A DNA stretch of 16,150 nt from Flavobacteriaceae bacterium (GTDB taxonomy: Bacteria; Bacteroidota; Bacteroidia; Flavobacteriales; Flavobacteriaceae): assembly GCA_013042255.1 (NCBI GenBank), contig JABDQK010000072.1, positions 1 to 16,150 on the forward strand, in the 5' to 3' direction. The notes under the pieces were generated by a model. It did not search any database. It saw only the letters and a list, made by a program, of their open reading frames with translations, and had not been told where the DNA came from. Made by a program: the position numbers and the translations under genes. Each line of letters begins with the position of its first letter. Position 1 is the first letter of the stretch. This document shows, in pieces, positions 7,222 to 14,716 of this stretch.

Positions 7222-7731
7222 TCATTCTAATTTACTGTACAAGCCATCAAAAAGGACATTGACCGCAACCCCATTGCGCAATACTTCCCAAACCTGGCGT
7301 ACCTTCCCATCCTCCAGCAAGGTCCATGTGATACGCTGTACCGTAATACTTTCGTCTTCATTGACAATCTCATCAGACATCAGGATCATTTGATTATCAA
7401 TGCGTTTTCCGCTTAATTTCAAAATAGTTCCTGCCGTATCCAGCCAGAGTTGTTCCCATAAACCGGTAGCCGTATTATAGAAGTTATAACTCGTGCCTGT
7501 AAAGTTTCCATTCGCGCCTTTCCAGTTCTCTCTCAACACACAGTCACCCTGTATCTTCTCAATCACATTTTCGCCCGCAATGTTGCCATTGGGTAAAGTA
7601 ACTTCCCATTTTCCAAGCCAAAAATCGAAAGCAGCGTGATCTTCGGTGCAACAGGCGCAGGGATTATTCTGTGCCCCAAGGGAGGAAACAAATAGCAAAA
7701 CAACCGCAAGAATTTGTATGATTTTTTTCAT
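7222..7731 (-). CDS. Secreted DUF1579-like protein
   Basis: This is a 169-residue exported protein. The frame is open further upstream, but the ATG at 7731 starts a textbook signal peptide, MKKIIQILAVVLLFVSSLGA, with probable cleavage after Ala20; the preceding codons read as an unrelated hydrophobic extension. The mature protein opens with NPCACCTEDH, a cluster of cysteines at 25, 27 and 28, with another at 64. The body then has FDFWLGKWEVTLPNG (35-49), GDCVLRENW (62-70), YNFYNTATGLWEQLWLD (82-98) and further beta strands. This strand-rich W-E-V/W-x-Q-x-W-x-D pattern matches what I recall of DUF1579 and lipocalin-like proteins, which are of unknown function. It is convergent with the kinase gene and shares its terminator. 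Confidence 0.75.
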   Translation of the reverse strand: MKKIIQILAVVLLFVSSLGAQNNPCACCTEDHAAFDFWLGKWEVTLPNGNIAGENVIEKIQGDCVLRENWKGANGNFTGTSYNFYNTATGLWEQLWLDTAGTILKLSGKRIDNQMILMSDEIVNEDESITVQRITWTLLEDGKVRQVWEVLRNGVAVNVLFDGLYSKLE

Positions 7732-7903
7732 TTCTAAAAAGATTGAAAGCAGAAGGTACAAAAAGAAGCCCAAATTTCTAATTTCTAACTTTTCAGTGGC
7801 CCTTTTGTGAAGAATTCGCTACCACAATGTTAATTATTAGATAAATAACATCATTTTTAGCTGAATACCACCTGATCCAAAAACTATTGTGCGACTTGCT
7901 ACG

Positions 7904-7911
7904 TATCTTTG
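7904..7911 (+). promoter_or_regulatory. Candidate -7 box for the 64-codon gene
   Basis: TATCTTTG is an exact match to TAnnTTTG and lies 17 bases before the ATG at 7929, which would give a very short leader. The TTG at 7887-7889 is too close (14 bases) to be an ideal -33 partner. Confidence 0.4.
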
Positions 7912-7928
7912 TATAAAAGAATTTGACT

Positions 7929-8123
7929 ATGGAAAATCAGTATTGCAAGGTGGGATCAACCACCCATATAACCAGTGGCTCTCAAGCTTCTACAAGATTG
8001 GAAAGTTACTATCAGACATTTGTCAATATGGCGGCTGACACCCGATATTCCGGGACCCAGCTTGGGGACTTCTTTGAAAGAAAGGCCAGAATTCTGAAAA
8101 AGACAATGGAAGAACTAACTTAG
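7929..8123 (+). CDS. Small uncharacterised protein, 64 residues
   Basis: The ATG at 7929 gives a 64-residue soluble protein without signal peptide or membrane segment. I prefer it to the in-frame TTG two codons upstream. The first third is rich in Ser, Thr and Gln; the rest reads as amphipathic helix, with YYQTFVNMAAD (about 29-39) and a charged end FFERKARILKKTMEEL. It has a good -7 box in front. Its TAG stop at 8121-8123 overlaps the TAA stop of the convergent pyrF. No family is recognised. It could be a lineage-specific small protein; codon use looks like that of its neighbours, which supports coding. Confidence 0.6.
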   Translation: MENQYCKVGSTTHITSGSQASTRLESYYQTFVNMAADTRYSGTQLGDFFERKARILKKTMEELT

Positions 8124-8950
8124 GCTCCGGTTTGATTTTTTTTAATCTCCCCGGTCATCGCCTGCTGCAGTAAAGTAGCCTGTGCAGTAGCAGCTTCTGC
8201 AAAGTCCTTATCCCGCGAAGCGTATATTATTCCTCTTGAAGAATTGATCAGCAAACCGATATTTTCGGTAATTCCGTGTTTACAAACTTCCTCCAGACTT
8301 CCCCCCTGTGCACCAACACCGGGAACCAGCAAAAAGTTTTTTGGTACTATTCTTCGTACTTCCTTTAAAAACTCTGCTTTGGTCGCGCCAACAACAAACA
8401 TGAGTTGATCCGGATTTTCATATGTCAGGGCTGTCTCCAGTACTTGCTTGTACAATTCTTTTCCATCGATTCGCTTTGTTTGAAAATCAAAAGCACCGGG
8501 GTTAGATGTCAGGGCTAGTAAGATGGTAAACTTATCCTTAAAGTTCAGGAAAGGTTCCACTGAGTCCCTACCCATATAAGGGGCTACTGTTACAGAATCA
8601 AATTTAAGGTCTTCAAAAAAAGCCTTTGCATACATTGTAGCTGTATTTCCGATATCGCCCCTCTTGGCATCGGCTATGGTGAATATTTCAGGATAATTAG
8701 CGTCGATATAATTGATCGTCTTTGACAGCGATTCCCAGCCTTTAATTCCGTTAGCTTCGTAAAAGGCTGTATTAGGCTTGTAAGCCACACATAAATGGTG
8801 GGTTGCGTCAACTATAGCCTTGTTAAAAGCAAATACGGGGTCTGGTTCCTCCATGAGATGGGGAGGTATCCTTTCTGGGTCTGTGTCGAGTCCGATACAC
8901 AAGAATGAATTCTTCTTCCTGATCTGGAAAACTAGCTCGTCTGTACTCAT
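8120..8950 (-). CDS. pyrF: Orotidine 5'-phosphate decarboxylase
   Basis: This enzyme converts OMP to UMP, the last step of de novo pyrimidine synthesis, in the cytoplasm. At 276 residues it belongs to the longer subfamily (type 2) rather than the E. coli-like short form. Visible motifs are CIGLDTDPERIP (18-29), VAYKPNTAFYE (55-65), the catalytic D-x-K-x-x-D in IADAKRGDIGNTA (Asp94, Lys96, Asp99), LVPGVGAQGG (208-217) for phosphate binding, and NSSRGIIYAS (236-245) with the phosphate-contacting Arg239. The ATG at 8950 is 5 bases past the prfA stop codon, so the two genes are almost certainly cotranscribed. Its 3' end overlaps the stop of the small convergent gene by 4 bases, and no terminator is visible. 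Confidence 0.96.
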   Translation of the reverse strand: MSTDELVFQIRKKNSFLCIGLDTDPERIPPHLMEEPDPVFAFNKAIVDATHHLCVAYKPNTAFYEANGIKGWESLSKTINYIDANYPEIFTIADAKRGDIGNTATMYAKAFFEDLKFDSVTVAPYMGRDSVEPFLNFKDKFTILLALTSNPGAFDFQTKRIDGKELYKQVLETALTYENPDQLMFVVGATKAEFLKEVRRIVPKNFLLVPGVGAQGGSLEEVCKHGITENIGLLINSSRGIIYASRDKDFAEAATAQATLLQQAMTGEIKKNQTGA

Positions 8951-8955
8951 TGTTT

Positions 8956-10032
8956 TTAGAAGATTTCTGAGGCCTCTTTTAACTTCTCGGTATTCTCCAC
9001 CAGCATGAGTTCATCTATGATTTTCTGAATATCCCCGTTCATGATGTTTTGCAGATCGTAAAGGGTAAGTCCGATTCGGTGATCAGTAACCCTCCCTTGG
9101 GGATAATTATAGGTCCTGATTTTAGCAGAGCGATCCCCGCTACTTACCTGGGAATTCCTTTTTGCCGCATCTTCTTCCTGGCGTTTTTGTAATTCCATAT
9201 CGTACAATCGGGATCTCAGTACTTTAAAGGCCTTATCCTTGTTCTTATGCTGTGATTTTTCATCCTGGCACTGGGCGACGATCCCTGTAGGTATATGTGT
9301 AAGCCTGACGGCCGAATACGTAGTATTTACAGATTGTCCCCCAGGTCCTGAAGAACAGAAAAAATCTATGCGCACATCTTTGGGATCTACCTGCACATCA
9401 AAGTCTTCGGCTTCGGGTAAGACCATTACGGTTGCAGCACTTGTATGTACCCTGCCCTGTGTTTCGGTCTGTGGCACGCGCTGTACCCTGTGAACCCCGG
9501 CTTCAAATTTTAAGGTTCCATATACGTCCTCTCCGGTGACCTCAAAATGTATTTCTTTATATCCCCCACTCGTTCCTTCACTAAGGTCGATGATATTGGT
9601 TCTCCAACCCTTTGACTCGCAATACTTGGCGTACATTCTGTAGAGGTCTCCAGCAAAAATGCTGGCTTCATCACCTCCGGTTCCCGCCCGTATTTCCATG
9701 ACAACGTCTTTTGCATCTTCCGGGTCTTTTGGAATAAGCATTAACTTGATCTCTTCCTCCAACTCAGGTAAAGCTTCCTTGGCTTCCTCTAACTGCATTT
9801 TTGCCATTTCCACCATTTCCGGGTCTGCTCCCGCAGAAAGGATCTCTTCGGCTTCTTCCAGGTTGTTCTTGAGTTCGAGGTAGGTTTTTCTTTTTTCTAC
9901 CAACAGTTTGAGGTCCTTGTATTCCTTGGTGAGTTGTACATAGCGTTTTTGATCTGAAATGACATCAGGCTGGATAATCAGGTCAGACACCTCATCAAAT
10001 CGCTGTTTTATAATGTTTAATTTATCTATCAT
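8956..10032 (-). CDS. prfA: Peptide chain release factor 1
   Basis: RF1 reads UAA and UAG in the ribosomal A site and triggers peptide release. The 358-residue length is standard. The N-terminal helical domain (about 1-100) is followed by [12 protein letters not shown] (113-124) and the recognition loop [21 protein letters not shown] (from 181). The tripeptide that reads the stop codon is PQT (187-189), where E. coli has PAT; Flavobacteriia commonly have PQT as I recall. The catalytic GGQ is at 231-233, within [12 protein letters not shown], and its Gln is the usual methylation site. GGGAG-like sequence in AAGGGAGAAAGACC before the ATG makes a fair ribosome binding site. It is the first gene of a two-gene unit with pyrF; about 150 bases of leader separate it from the Rieske gene. 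Confidence 0.97.
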   Translation of the reverse strand: MIDKLNIIKQRFDEVSDLIIQPDVISDQKRYVQLTKEYKDLKLLVEKRKTYLELKNNLEEAEEILSAGADPEMVEMAKMQLEEAKEALPELEEEIKLMLIPKDPEDAKDVVMEIRAGTGGDEASIFAGDLYRMYAKYCESKGWRTNIIDLSEGTSGGYKEIHFEVTGEDVYGTLKFEAGVHRVQRVPQTETQGRVHTSAATVMVLPEAEDFDVQVDPKDVRIDFFCSSGPGGQSVNTTYSAVRLTHIPTGIVAQCQDEKSQHKNKDKAFKVLRSRLYDMELQKRQEEDAAKRNSQVSSGDRSAKIRTYNYPQGRVTDHRIGLTLYDLQNIMNGDIQKIIDELMLVENTEKLKEASEIF

Positions 10033-10181
10033 GGTCTTTCTCCCTTGCGAAGCGAATTTACAACATTTAAGGCCAATGCGGTAGAATAAATTAAAGCGTC
10101 AACAGCCCCGGCCTCTTTCACCCTGCAGTAGCCTGACAAGGAAAAGCCTGGTGTAAAAACAAGTTGCCTGAAGTGTAATGC

Positions 10182-10607
10182 CTATTCGAAGACCCTAAGG
10201 ATATCGCCGTTTAGTTCGGTATTAAAAATCTTAAGGGGATTGTTGGTGATGGCGTTTAATGGTGCTCCTGTTTGTGAAAATCTCGAACCATGGGTAGAAC
10301 AGGAAAAAATTCCCCCTTCATCTTCGATAAAACGAACCTGGTCTGTTTGCTGGTGACTGCAGATTTGGCTCGCAGCTATAAAGTTTCCCTCCAGGTTTTT
10401 TACAACCACCACATCGTTCTTCAAAATAAAGTCGCCATTGTTCTGAAGCATAGCTCCTTCACTGGAGGTAAGGTCTATCGTAAAATCTACTCCTGTCGGA
10501 ACTGGAAGCCCGGGACCGTCTTCTTTGGAGCATCCCTGAACACAGGGAAAAGTTAAGGCAAAGGCCGCACCCGCCCCAAGGGTTTTTAAAAACGCTTTTC
10601 TTTCCAT
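10182..10607 (-). CDS. Rieske [2Fe-2S] lipoprotein
   Basis: This is a 141-residue small Rieske protein. The ATG at 10607 is chosen over in-frame upstream codons because it directly starts an export signal, MERKAFLKTLGAGAAFALTF. This contains RKAFLK, a Tat-like motif with Lys in place of the second Arg. VQGC ending at Cys26 is a plausible lipobox, predicting membrane anchoring. The cluster ligands are complete: CSH (Cys83, His85) and CSTH (Cys103, His106). The region between the ligand pairs, about 17 residues, is of normal length. Such stand-alone proteins carry electrons or accompany oxidoreductases; no partner oxidoreductase is adjacent. The gene lies 115 bases downstream of nrdJ, with a small CCCC-TTTT-GGGG hairpin (10635-10646) in its leader, so it may have its own promoter. 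Its physiological partner is unknown. Confidence 0.88.
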   Translation of the reverse strand: MERKAFLKTLGAGAAFALTFPCVQGCSKEDGPGLPVPTGVDFTIDLTSSEGAMLQNNGDFILKNDVVVVKNLEGNFIAASQICSHQQTDQVRFIEDEGGIFSCSTHGSRFSQTGAPLNAITNNPLKIFNTELNGDILRVFE

Positions 10608-10722
10608 AATAGCTTTTTTTGTACTAAAATAACGCCCCTTTTGGGGGAAAAGTATAGGAAAGCAGCATCTTATCTTACTATTAGCATCCCCCGTTACTTT
10701 GGGAACAGACAATTAAATCATA

Positions 10723-13275
10723 CTATCCGCATTTGGATGAGCCGCAATCCTTGCAAGTAAGGCATCCTTCCTGATACATCAGGTTAGATGAATTGCAATT
10801 ACCGCAACGTTGGCCCTTGGTAGCAGTACCGTCGGGGATAAATCGTTTAAGAGCCCTTACCACCCCGTTTTTCCAGGTATTGATAGAAACACTGTCTAAT
10901 TGCAGACTTTCAATAAGATGGACGACATTTTCAATCGGCATTCCATGACGCAAGGTTCCGGAAATCAACTTTGCATAATTCCAGAATTCAGGATCAAATT
11001 TGTGGGATAGCCCCTCTATTGTTGTTTTATACCCTCTTTTATTCTGGTATTGAAAATCGTATCGCGCATTATCGTCCTCATCTCTGTTTTTAATGATCAG
11101 CCCTTTGTTAACCCATCGAGGTAATAGGATGCCGTCCTCATCGTCCGAAAGGCCGGTAAAAATCTCGTAAGGTTGGTCATCAATTAAACCAATAAAAGCG
11201 ATCCATTTTTCCTTGTTGTTCTGAAAGCGCACAACATCTGCTTCAAGTACCCTGGGACGTTTTACGGGGAAATCAGTCAGCGAAGTTTTCCCTTTTTCTT
11301 TCTTCTCTTCATTTGAAATAAGTACACCCGACCTGGAACCATCTCGATACACGGTAATACCTTTACAACCAGACTTCCAGGCTTCCATATACAAGGTATC
11401 TACCAATTCCTCGGAAGCATCATTGGGCAGATTGATGGTAACACTGATAGAATGATCTACCCATTTCTGAATCCTGCCTTGCAGATGCACCTTGTTAACC
11501 CAATTGACATCGTTTGAAGTAGCTTTGTAGTAAGGTGATTTCTTCATCATTTCTGCCAGCTCCTGTTCGCTGTACTTCTCACTGCTATTGTAGCCGTTCG
11601 CCAGCATCCACTGTTTAAACCGATGATGAAATACGGTGTACTCCTCCCAGGAGTCCCCTACTTCATCTACGAAATCTACCCTAACGCCTTTATCTCCGGG
11701 GTTAACCTTTCGTCGCCTTTTGTATATGGGCATAAAAACTGGTTCTATTCCCGAGGTTGTCTGAGTCATCAGGCTGGTTGACCCGGTTGGGGCAATAGTC
11801 AGTAAAGCTATATTCCTCCTCCCGTGCTCGAGCATATCGAAATAGAGCTTTTCATCCGCGTTTTTTATTCGCTGAATAAAAGGATTTTCCTTCTCCCTTT
11901 CGGAATCCCATATAGGGAAAGCCCCACGTTCTTTGGCTGTCTGAACCGATCCACGATAAGCTTCAAGGGCAATTGTCTTGTGCACTTTTTCAGAAAACGA
12001 ATTAGCTTTTTCACTTCCATATCGCATTCCAAGGGCAGCCAGCATATCGCCTTCTGCCGTAATACCGATACCGGTTCGTCTACCTTCGATCGCTTTTTTT
12101 CTGATTTTGATCCACAGATCCCGCTCCACCGTTTTGATGGAATCCAATTCGGGATCGCTTTCTATCTTCTCTAGAATTTTATCGATCTTCTCCAGTTCCA
12201 GGTCAATGATATCATCCATGATTCGCTGTGCGGCTGTGACATGACCTTTGAAGAGGTCAAAATTAAAAGTAGCCTTATCAGTAAATGGATGCTGTACATA
12301 TGAAAATAGATTAATAGCTAATAAACGACAGGAATCATAGGGGCAAAGAGGAATTTCACCACATGGGTTGGTAGAGATCGTTGTAAATCCCAGATCAGCA
12401 TAACAATCAGGAATTGATTCGCGAAGAATCGTATCCCAAAATAAAATTCCCGGTTCGGCTGATCGCCAGGCATTGTGTACTATTTTTTTCCAAAGGTTCC
12501 TGGCCTTGATTTCCTTTTGCACCTTAGCTTCCTTGTCAAAGATGGGATATCTCTGAACGTATTCCCTGTCTTGATCTACAGCCATCATGAATTCGTCGTC
12601 AATCCTCACGGAAACGTTCGCTCCGGTAACTTTCCCCATTTCCATCTTGGCATCTATAAATTCTTCAGCATCTGGATGGTTAATTGAAACTGAAAGCATA
12701 AGTGCACCCCGTCTTCCATCCTGAGCCACCTCCCGTGTAGAATTTGAATAACGTTCCATAAAAGGCACTAATCCGGTGGAGGTCAGGGCTGAGTTCTTTA
12801 CAGGAGATCCTTTTGGCCTGATATGAGAAAGGTCGTGACCCACTCCCCCACGTCGCTTCATGAGTTGTACCTGTTCTTCATCAATCTTAAAAATGCCACC
12901 ATAGGAATCAGACTGTCCTTCGTTCCCAATAACAAAACAATTAGAAAGCGATGCGATTTGAAAACGGTTACCAATCCCTGCCATCGGGCTCCCCTGAGGT
13001 ACGATGTATCTGAAATCTTTTATAAGGTCAAATACCTCTTCCTCACTTAAGGGGTTAGGATATTTTGCTTCAATCCGGGCGATTTCACGCGCAATTCTTG
13101 CGTGCATATCATTCGGATTCTTCTCATAGATATTCCCTTGAGAATCCTTAAGGGCATATTTGTTGATCCAGACCGTTGCGGCCAGTTCATCCCCATTAAA
13201 ATAGTCGAGTGATGATTCTAAAGCTTCTTTTTGAGTATAAGTTTGGGTACGGCTTGGAGCTAGTTTTAGGCTCAT
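10723..13275 (-). CDS. nrdJ: Adenosylcobalamin-dependent (class II) ribonucleoside reductase
   Basis: NrdJ reduces ribonucleotides to deoxyribonucleotides using an AdoCbl-generated thiyl radical and does not need oxygen. The ATG at 13275 gives 850 residues; a longer in-frame extension to 13368 is hydrophobic and overlaps the promoter, so it is rejected. Key sites are SNCFV (Cys113) and SCRLLAINL (Cys316) as the redox pair, NPCGEIPL (303-310) with thiyl Cys305 and Glu307, and IAPTGSTS (494-501) for phosphate binding. A TSCPD-type domain sits at about 685-790 (QPYEIFTGL). The cysteine-rich tail (Cys824, 827, 838, 841, 844, 849) resembles a zinc ribbon and may re-reduce the active site. The 15 bases before the ATG are a pure A/T inverted repeat (13276-13290), so translation starts without a Shine-Dalgarno sequence. 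No cobalamin riboswitch is visible in the 185-base leader. Confidence 0.94.
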   Translation of the reverse strand: MSLKLAPSRTQTYTQKEALESSLDYFNGDELAATVWINKYALKDSQGNIYEKNPNDMHARIAREIARIEAKYPNPLSEEEVFDLIKDFRYIVPQGSPMAGIGNRFQIASLSNCFVIGNEGQSDSYGGIFKIDEEQVQLMKRRGGVGHDLSHIRPKGSPVKNSALTSTGLVPFMERYSNSTREVAQDGRRGALMLSVSINHPDAEEFIDAKMEMGKVTGANVSVRIDDEFMMAVDQDREYVQRYPIFDKEAKVQKEIKARNLWKKIVHNAWRSAEPGILFWDTILRESIPDCYADLGFTTISTNPCGEIPLCPYDSCRLLAINLFSYVQHPFTDKATFNFDLFKGHVTAAQRIMDDIIDLELEKIDKILEKIESDPELDSIKTVERDLWIKIRKKAIEGRRTGIGITAEGDMLAALGMRYGSEKANSFSEKVHKTIALEAYRGSVQTAKERGAFPIWDSEREKENPFIQRIKNADEKLYFDMLEHGRRNIALLTIAPTGSTSLMTQTTSGIEPVFMPIYKRRRKVNPGDKGVRVDFVDEVGDSWEEYTVFHHRFKQWMLANGYNSSEKYSEQELAEMMKKSPYYKATSNDVNWVNKVHLQGRIQKWVDHSISVTINLPNDASEELVDTLYMEAWKSGCKGITVYRDGSRSGVLISNEEKKEKGKTSLTDFPVKRPRVLEADVVRFQNNKEKWIAFIGLIDDQPYEIFTGLSDDEDGILLPRWVNKGLIIKNRDEDDNARYDFQYQNKRGYKTTIEGLSHKFDPEFWNYAKLISGTLRHGMPIENVVHLIESLQLDSVSINTWKNGVVRALKRFIPDGTATKGQRCGNCNSSNLMYQEGCLTCKDCGSSKCG

Positions 13276-13317
13276 AAAATTTAAAATTTTTAGGTAGGTG
13301 GGTAAATAATACGAGTA

Positions 13318-13346
13318 TAAAATTAGGTATAAAGCAGTAAAACAAA
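13318..13346 (-). promoter_or_regulatory. Candidate promoter of nrdJ
   Basis: On the minus strand TTTG (13346-13343) is followed by 17 bases and TAATTTTA (13325-13318), a seven-of-eight match to TAnnTTTG. The transcript would start near 13312, about 37 bases before the ATG. A symmetric site CTGTAATACAG at 13393-13403 lies about 50 bases further upstream and could bind a regulator, but it does not match the NrdR box. Confidence 0.45.
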
Positions 13347-13460
13347 AGATTTCCAATGAGAAATCCACAATCTACTGTTTTCACTTAAATTTCTGTAATA
13401 CAGTAACTTACGTTTTTATCAACAGCAAACGGTTTATAAGTATTCTAAAGTAAAGGGTTC

Positions 13461-14636
13461 TTAATGGTAAGTAAAGGAACCGTGTGCAGAGTGTATGCTC
13501 AGCTGTTTATGTTCTGAGGCCTCAACCCTCCCAATGATCCGCGCATCAATCCCAAAGCTTTCCGAAATAGCGATTAACTCTGCTGCCATTTCCTTATCAA
13601 CGTAGAGTTCCATGCGGTGGCCACAATTAAAGACCTGGTACATTTCTTTCCAGTCGGTTCCCGACTGACTTTGGATAAGTTGAAATAAAGGAGGAACGGG
13701 AAAGAGGTTATCCTTGATCACATGGTATTGATCGATAAAATGCAGGATTTTGGTCTGGGCTCCACCACTACAGTGGACCATTCCGTGTATATCTGAAGCT
13801 GAATATTCCTCCAGGATCTTCCTGATTACCGGAGCATAGGTTCTGGTTGGTGAGAGAACGAGTTTACCCGCATCCAGAGGGACATTGTCCACTGCATCCA
13901 GAAGGTTCATTTTTCCTGAGTATACTAACTCTGCAGGAACCGAGGGATCAAAACTTTCGGGGTACTTCGCTGCGAGACCCTTAGAAAATACATCATGTCT
14001 TGCTGAGGTGAGTCCGTTACTCCCCATACCCCCATTGTATTCCTTCTCATAGGTTGCCTGGCCATATGAGGCCAATCCGACAATAACATCACCCTCCCGG
14101 ATATTGGCATTGTCGATCACCTGATCACGACGCATTCTTGCCGTAACTGTCGAATCTACAATAATGGTCCTCACCAGATCCCCCACATCGGCCGTTTCCC
14201 CTCCGGTCGACTTTATATGAACTCCGTGTACAGACATCTCCTCTATGAATTCTTCGGTGCCGGAAATGATCGCTTCAATTACTTCTCCCGGGATCAGGTT
14301 TTTATTTCTTCCAATAGTTGAGGAGAGGAGAATGTTCTCTGTAACCCCAACACATAAAAGATCATCCAAATTCATGACCAGGGCATCCTGAGCGATCCCT
14401 TTCCATACTGACAGGTCTCCGGTTTCCTTCCAATACATATACGCCAGCGAAGACTTGGTGCCTGCTCCGTCTGCATGCATAACCAGGCAGTAATTGTCAT
14501 CCTCTGTAAGGGTATCAGGGACAATTTTGCAAAATGCTTTTGGAAATAACCCCTTGTCGAGGTTCCTGATAGCCTTATGAACATCCTCCTTGGAAGCGGA
14601 AACTCCTCTTTGATGGTAGCGTTTACTTATGGGCAC
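13461..14636 (-). CDS. purM: PurM-like phosphoribosylformylglycinamidine cyclo-ligase (AIR synthase)
   Basis: AIR synthase closes the imidazole ring, turning FGAM plus ATP into AIR in purine synthesis. At 391 residues this is the long form I remember from Bacteroidota, rather than the 345-residue form of E. coli. Motifs are YHQRGVSASKEDVHKAI (7-23), the glycine-rich ATP/metal loop HADGAGTKSSLAY (54-66; canonical PurM has TDGVGTK), DDLLCVG (91-97), STGGETADVGD (143-153) and SNGLTSARHDVF (206-217). The start is a GTG at 14636; an in-frame TAA four codons upstream excludes a longer protein. It lies downstream of glnN, behind a hairpin that resembles a terminator, and upstream of nrdJ. The PurM/SelD/ThiL superfamily is certain; the exact reaction is inferred from family memory and the lack of another candidate in view. 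Confidence 0.85.
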   Translation of the reverse strand: MPISKRYHQRGVSASKEDVHKAIRNLDKGLFPKAFCKIVPDTLTEDDNYCLVMHADGAGTKSSLAYMYWKETGDLSVWKGIAQDALVMNLDDLLCVGVTENILLSSTIGRNKNLIPGEVIEAIISGTEEFIEEMSVHGVHIKSTGGETADVGDLVRTIIVDSTVTARMRRDQVIDNANIREGDVIVGLASYGQATYEKEYNGGMGSNGLTSARHDVFSKGLAAKYPESFDPSVPAELVYSGKMNLLDAVDNVPLDAGKLVLSPTRTYAPVIRKILEEYSASDIHGMVHCSGGAQTKILHFIDQYHVIKDNLFPVPPLFQLIQSQSGTDWKEMYQVFNCGHRMELYVDKEMAAELIAISESFGIDARIIGRVEASEHKQLSIHSAHGSFTYH

Positions 14637-14659
14637 GTTGAATAGATCTTAATTTATCG

Positions 14660-14692
14660 CAAAAATAGGGGAATGATATCACATCCCCGCAA
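14660..14692 (-). promoter_or_regulatory. Candidate purM promoter overlapping the glnN terminator
   Basis: On the minus strand TTG (14692-14690), 22 bases, then TATTTTTG (14667-14660), an exact TAnnTTTG. The spacing is slightly long. Transcription would start near 14654, about 18 bases before the GTG start. The palindromic hairpin at 14668-14688 fills the space between the two boxes. Confidence 0.4.
14661..14688 (-). terminator. Candidate intrinsic terminator of glnN
   Basis: On the minus strand GGGGA (14688-14684) pairs with TCCCC (14672-14668) around a 12-base middle that contains the palindrome TGATATCA. It is followed by TATTTTT (14667-14661). This sits about 30 bases after the glnN stop codon. 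The stem is short but GC-rich and is followed by a U-tract, as expected for a rho-independent terminator. Confidence 0.5.
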
Positions 14693-14716
14693 GGCTCTGG
14701 GAATATAGTCTGTTTT

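Noticed and set aside
7732..7773. N-terminal extension of the DUF1579-like protein
   Set aside because: The ATG at 7731 gives a standard signal peptide; the upstream residues add an unrelated hydrophobic stretch.
7794..7800. GCCACTG on the minus strand, resembling part of the cobalamin riboswitch B12 box
   Set aside because: It is only a 7-base match. The surrounding bases do not form the riboswitch core, and the downstream gene is a secreted protein with no B12 link.
10608..10712. N-terminal extension of the Rieske protein
   Set aside because: The extra 35 codons place the export signal in the middle of the protein; the ATG at 10607 starts the signal directly.
13276..13368. N-terminal extension of NrdJ
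   Set aside because: The added residues are hydrophobic, unlike the family, and overlap the candidate promoter.
13393..13403. CTGTAATACAG considered as an NrdR box for nrdJ
   Set aside because: NrdR boxes follow a different A/T-rich pattern around ACACTATATATAGTGT and usually come in pairs. Only one short, dissimilar site is present.
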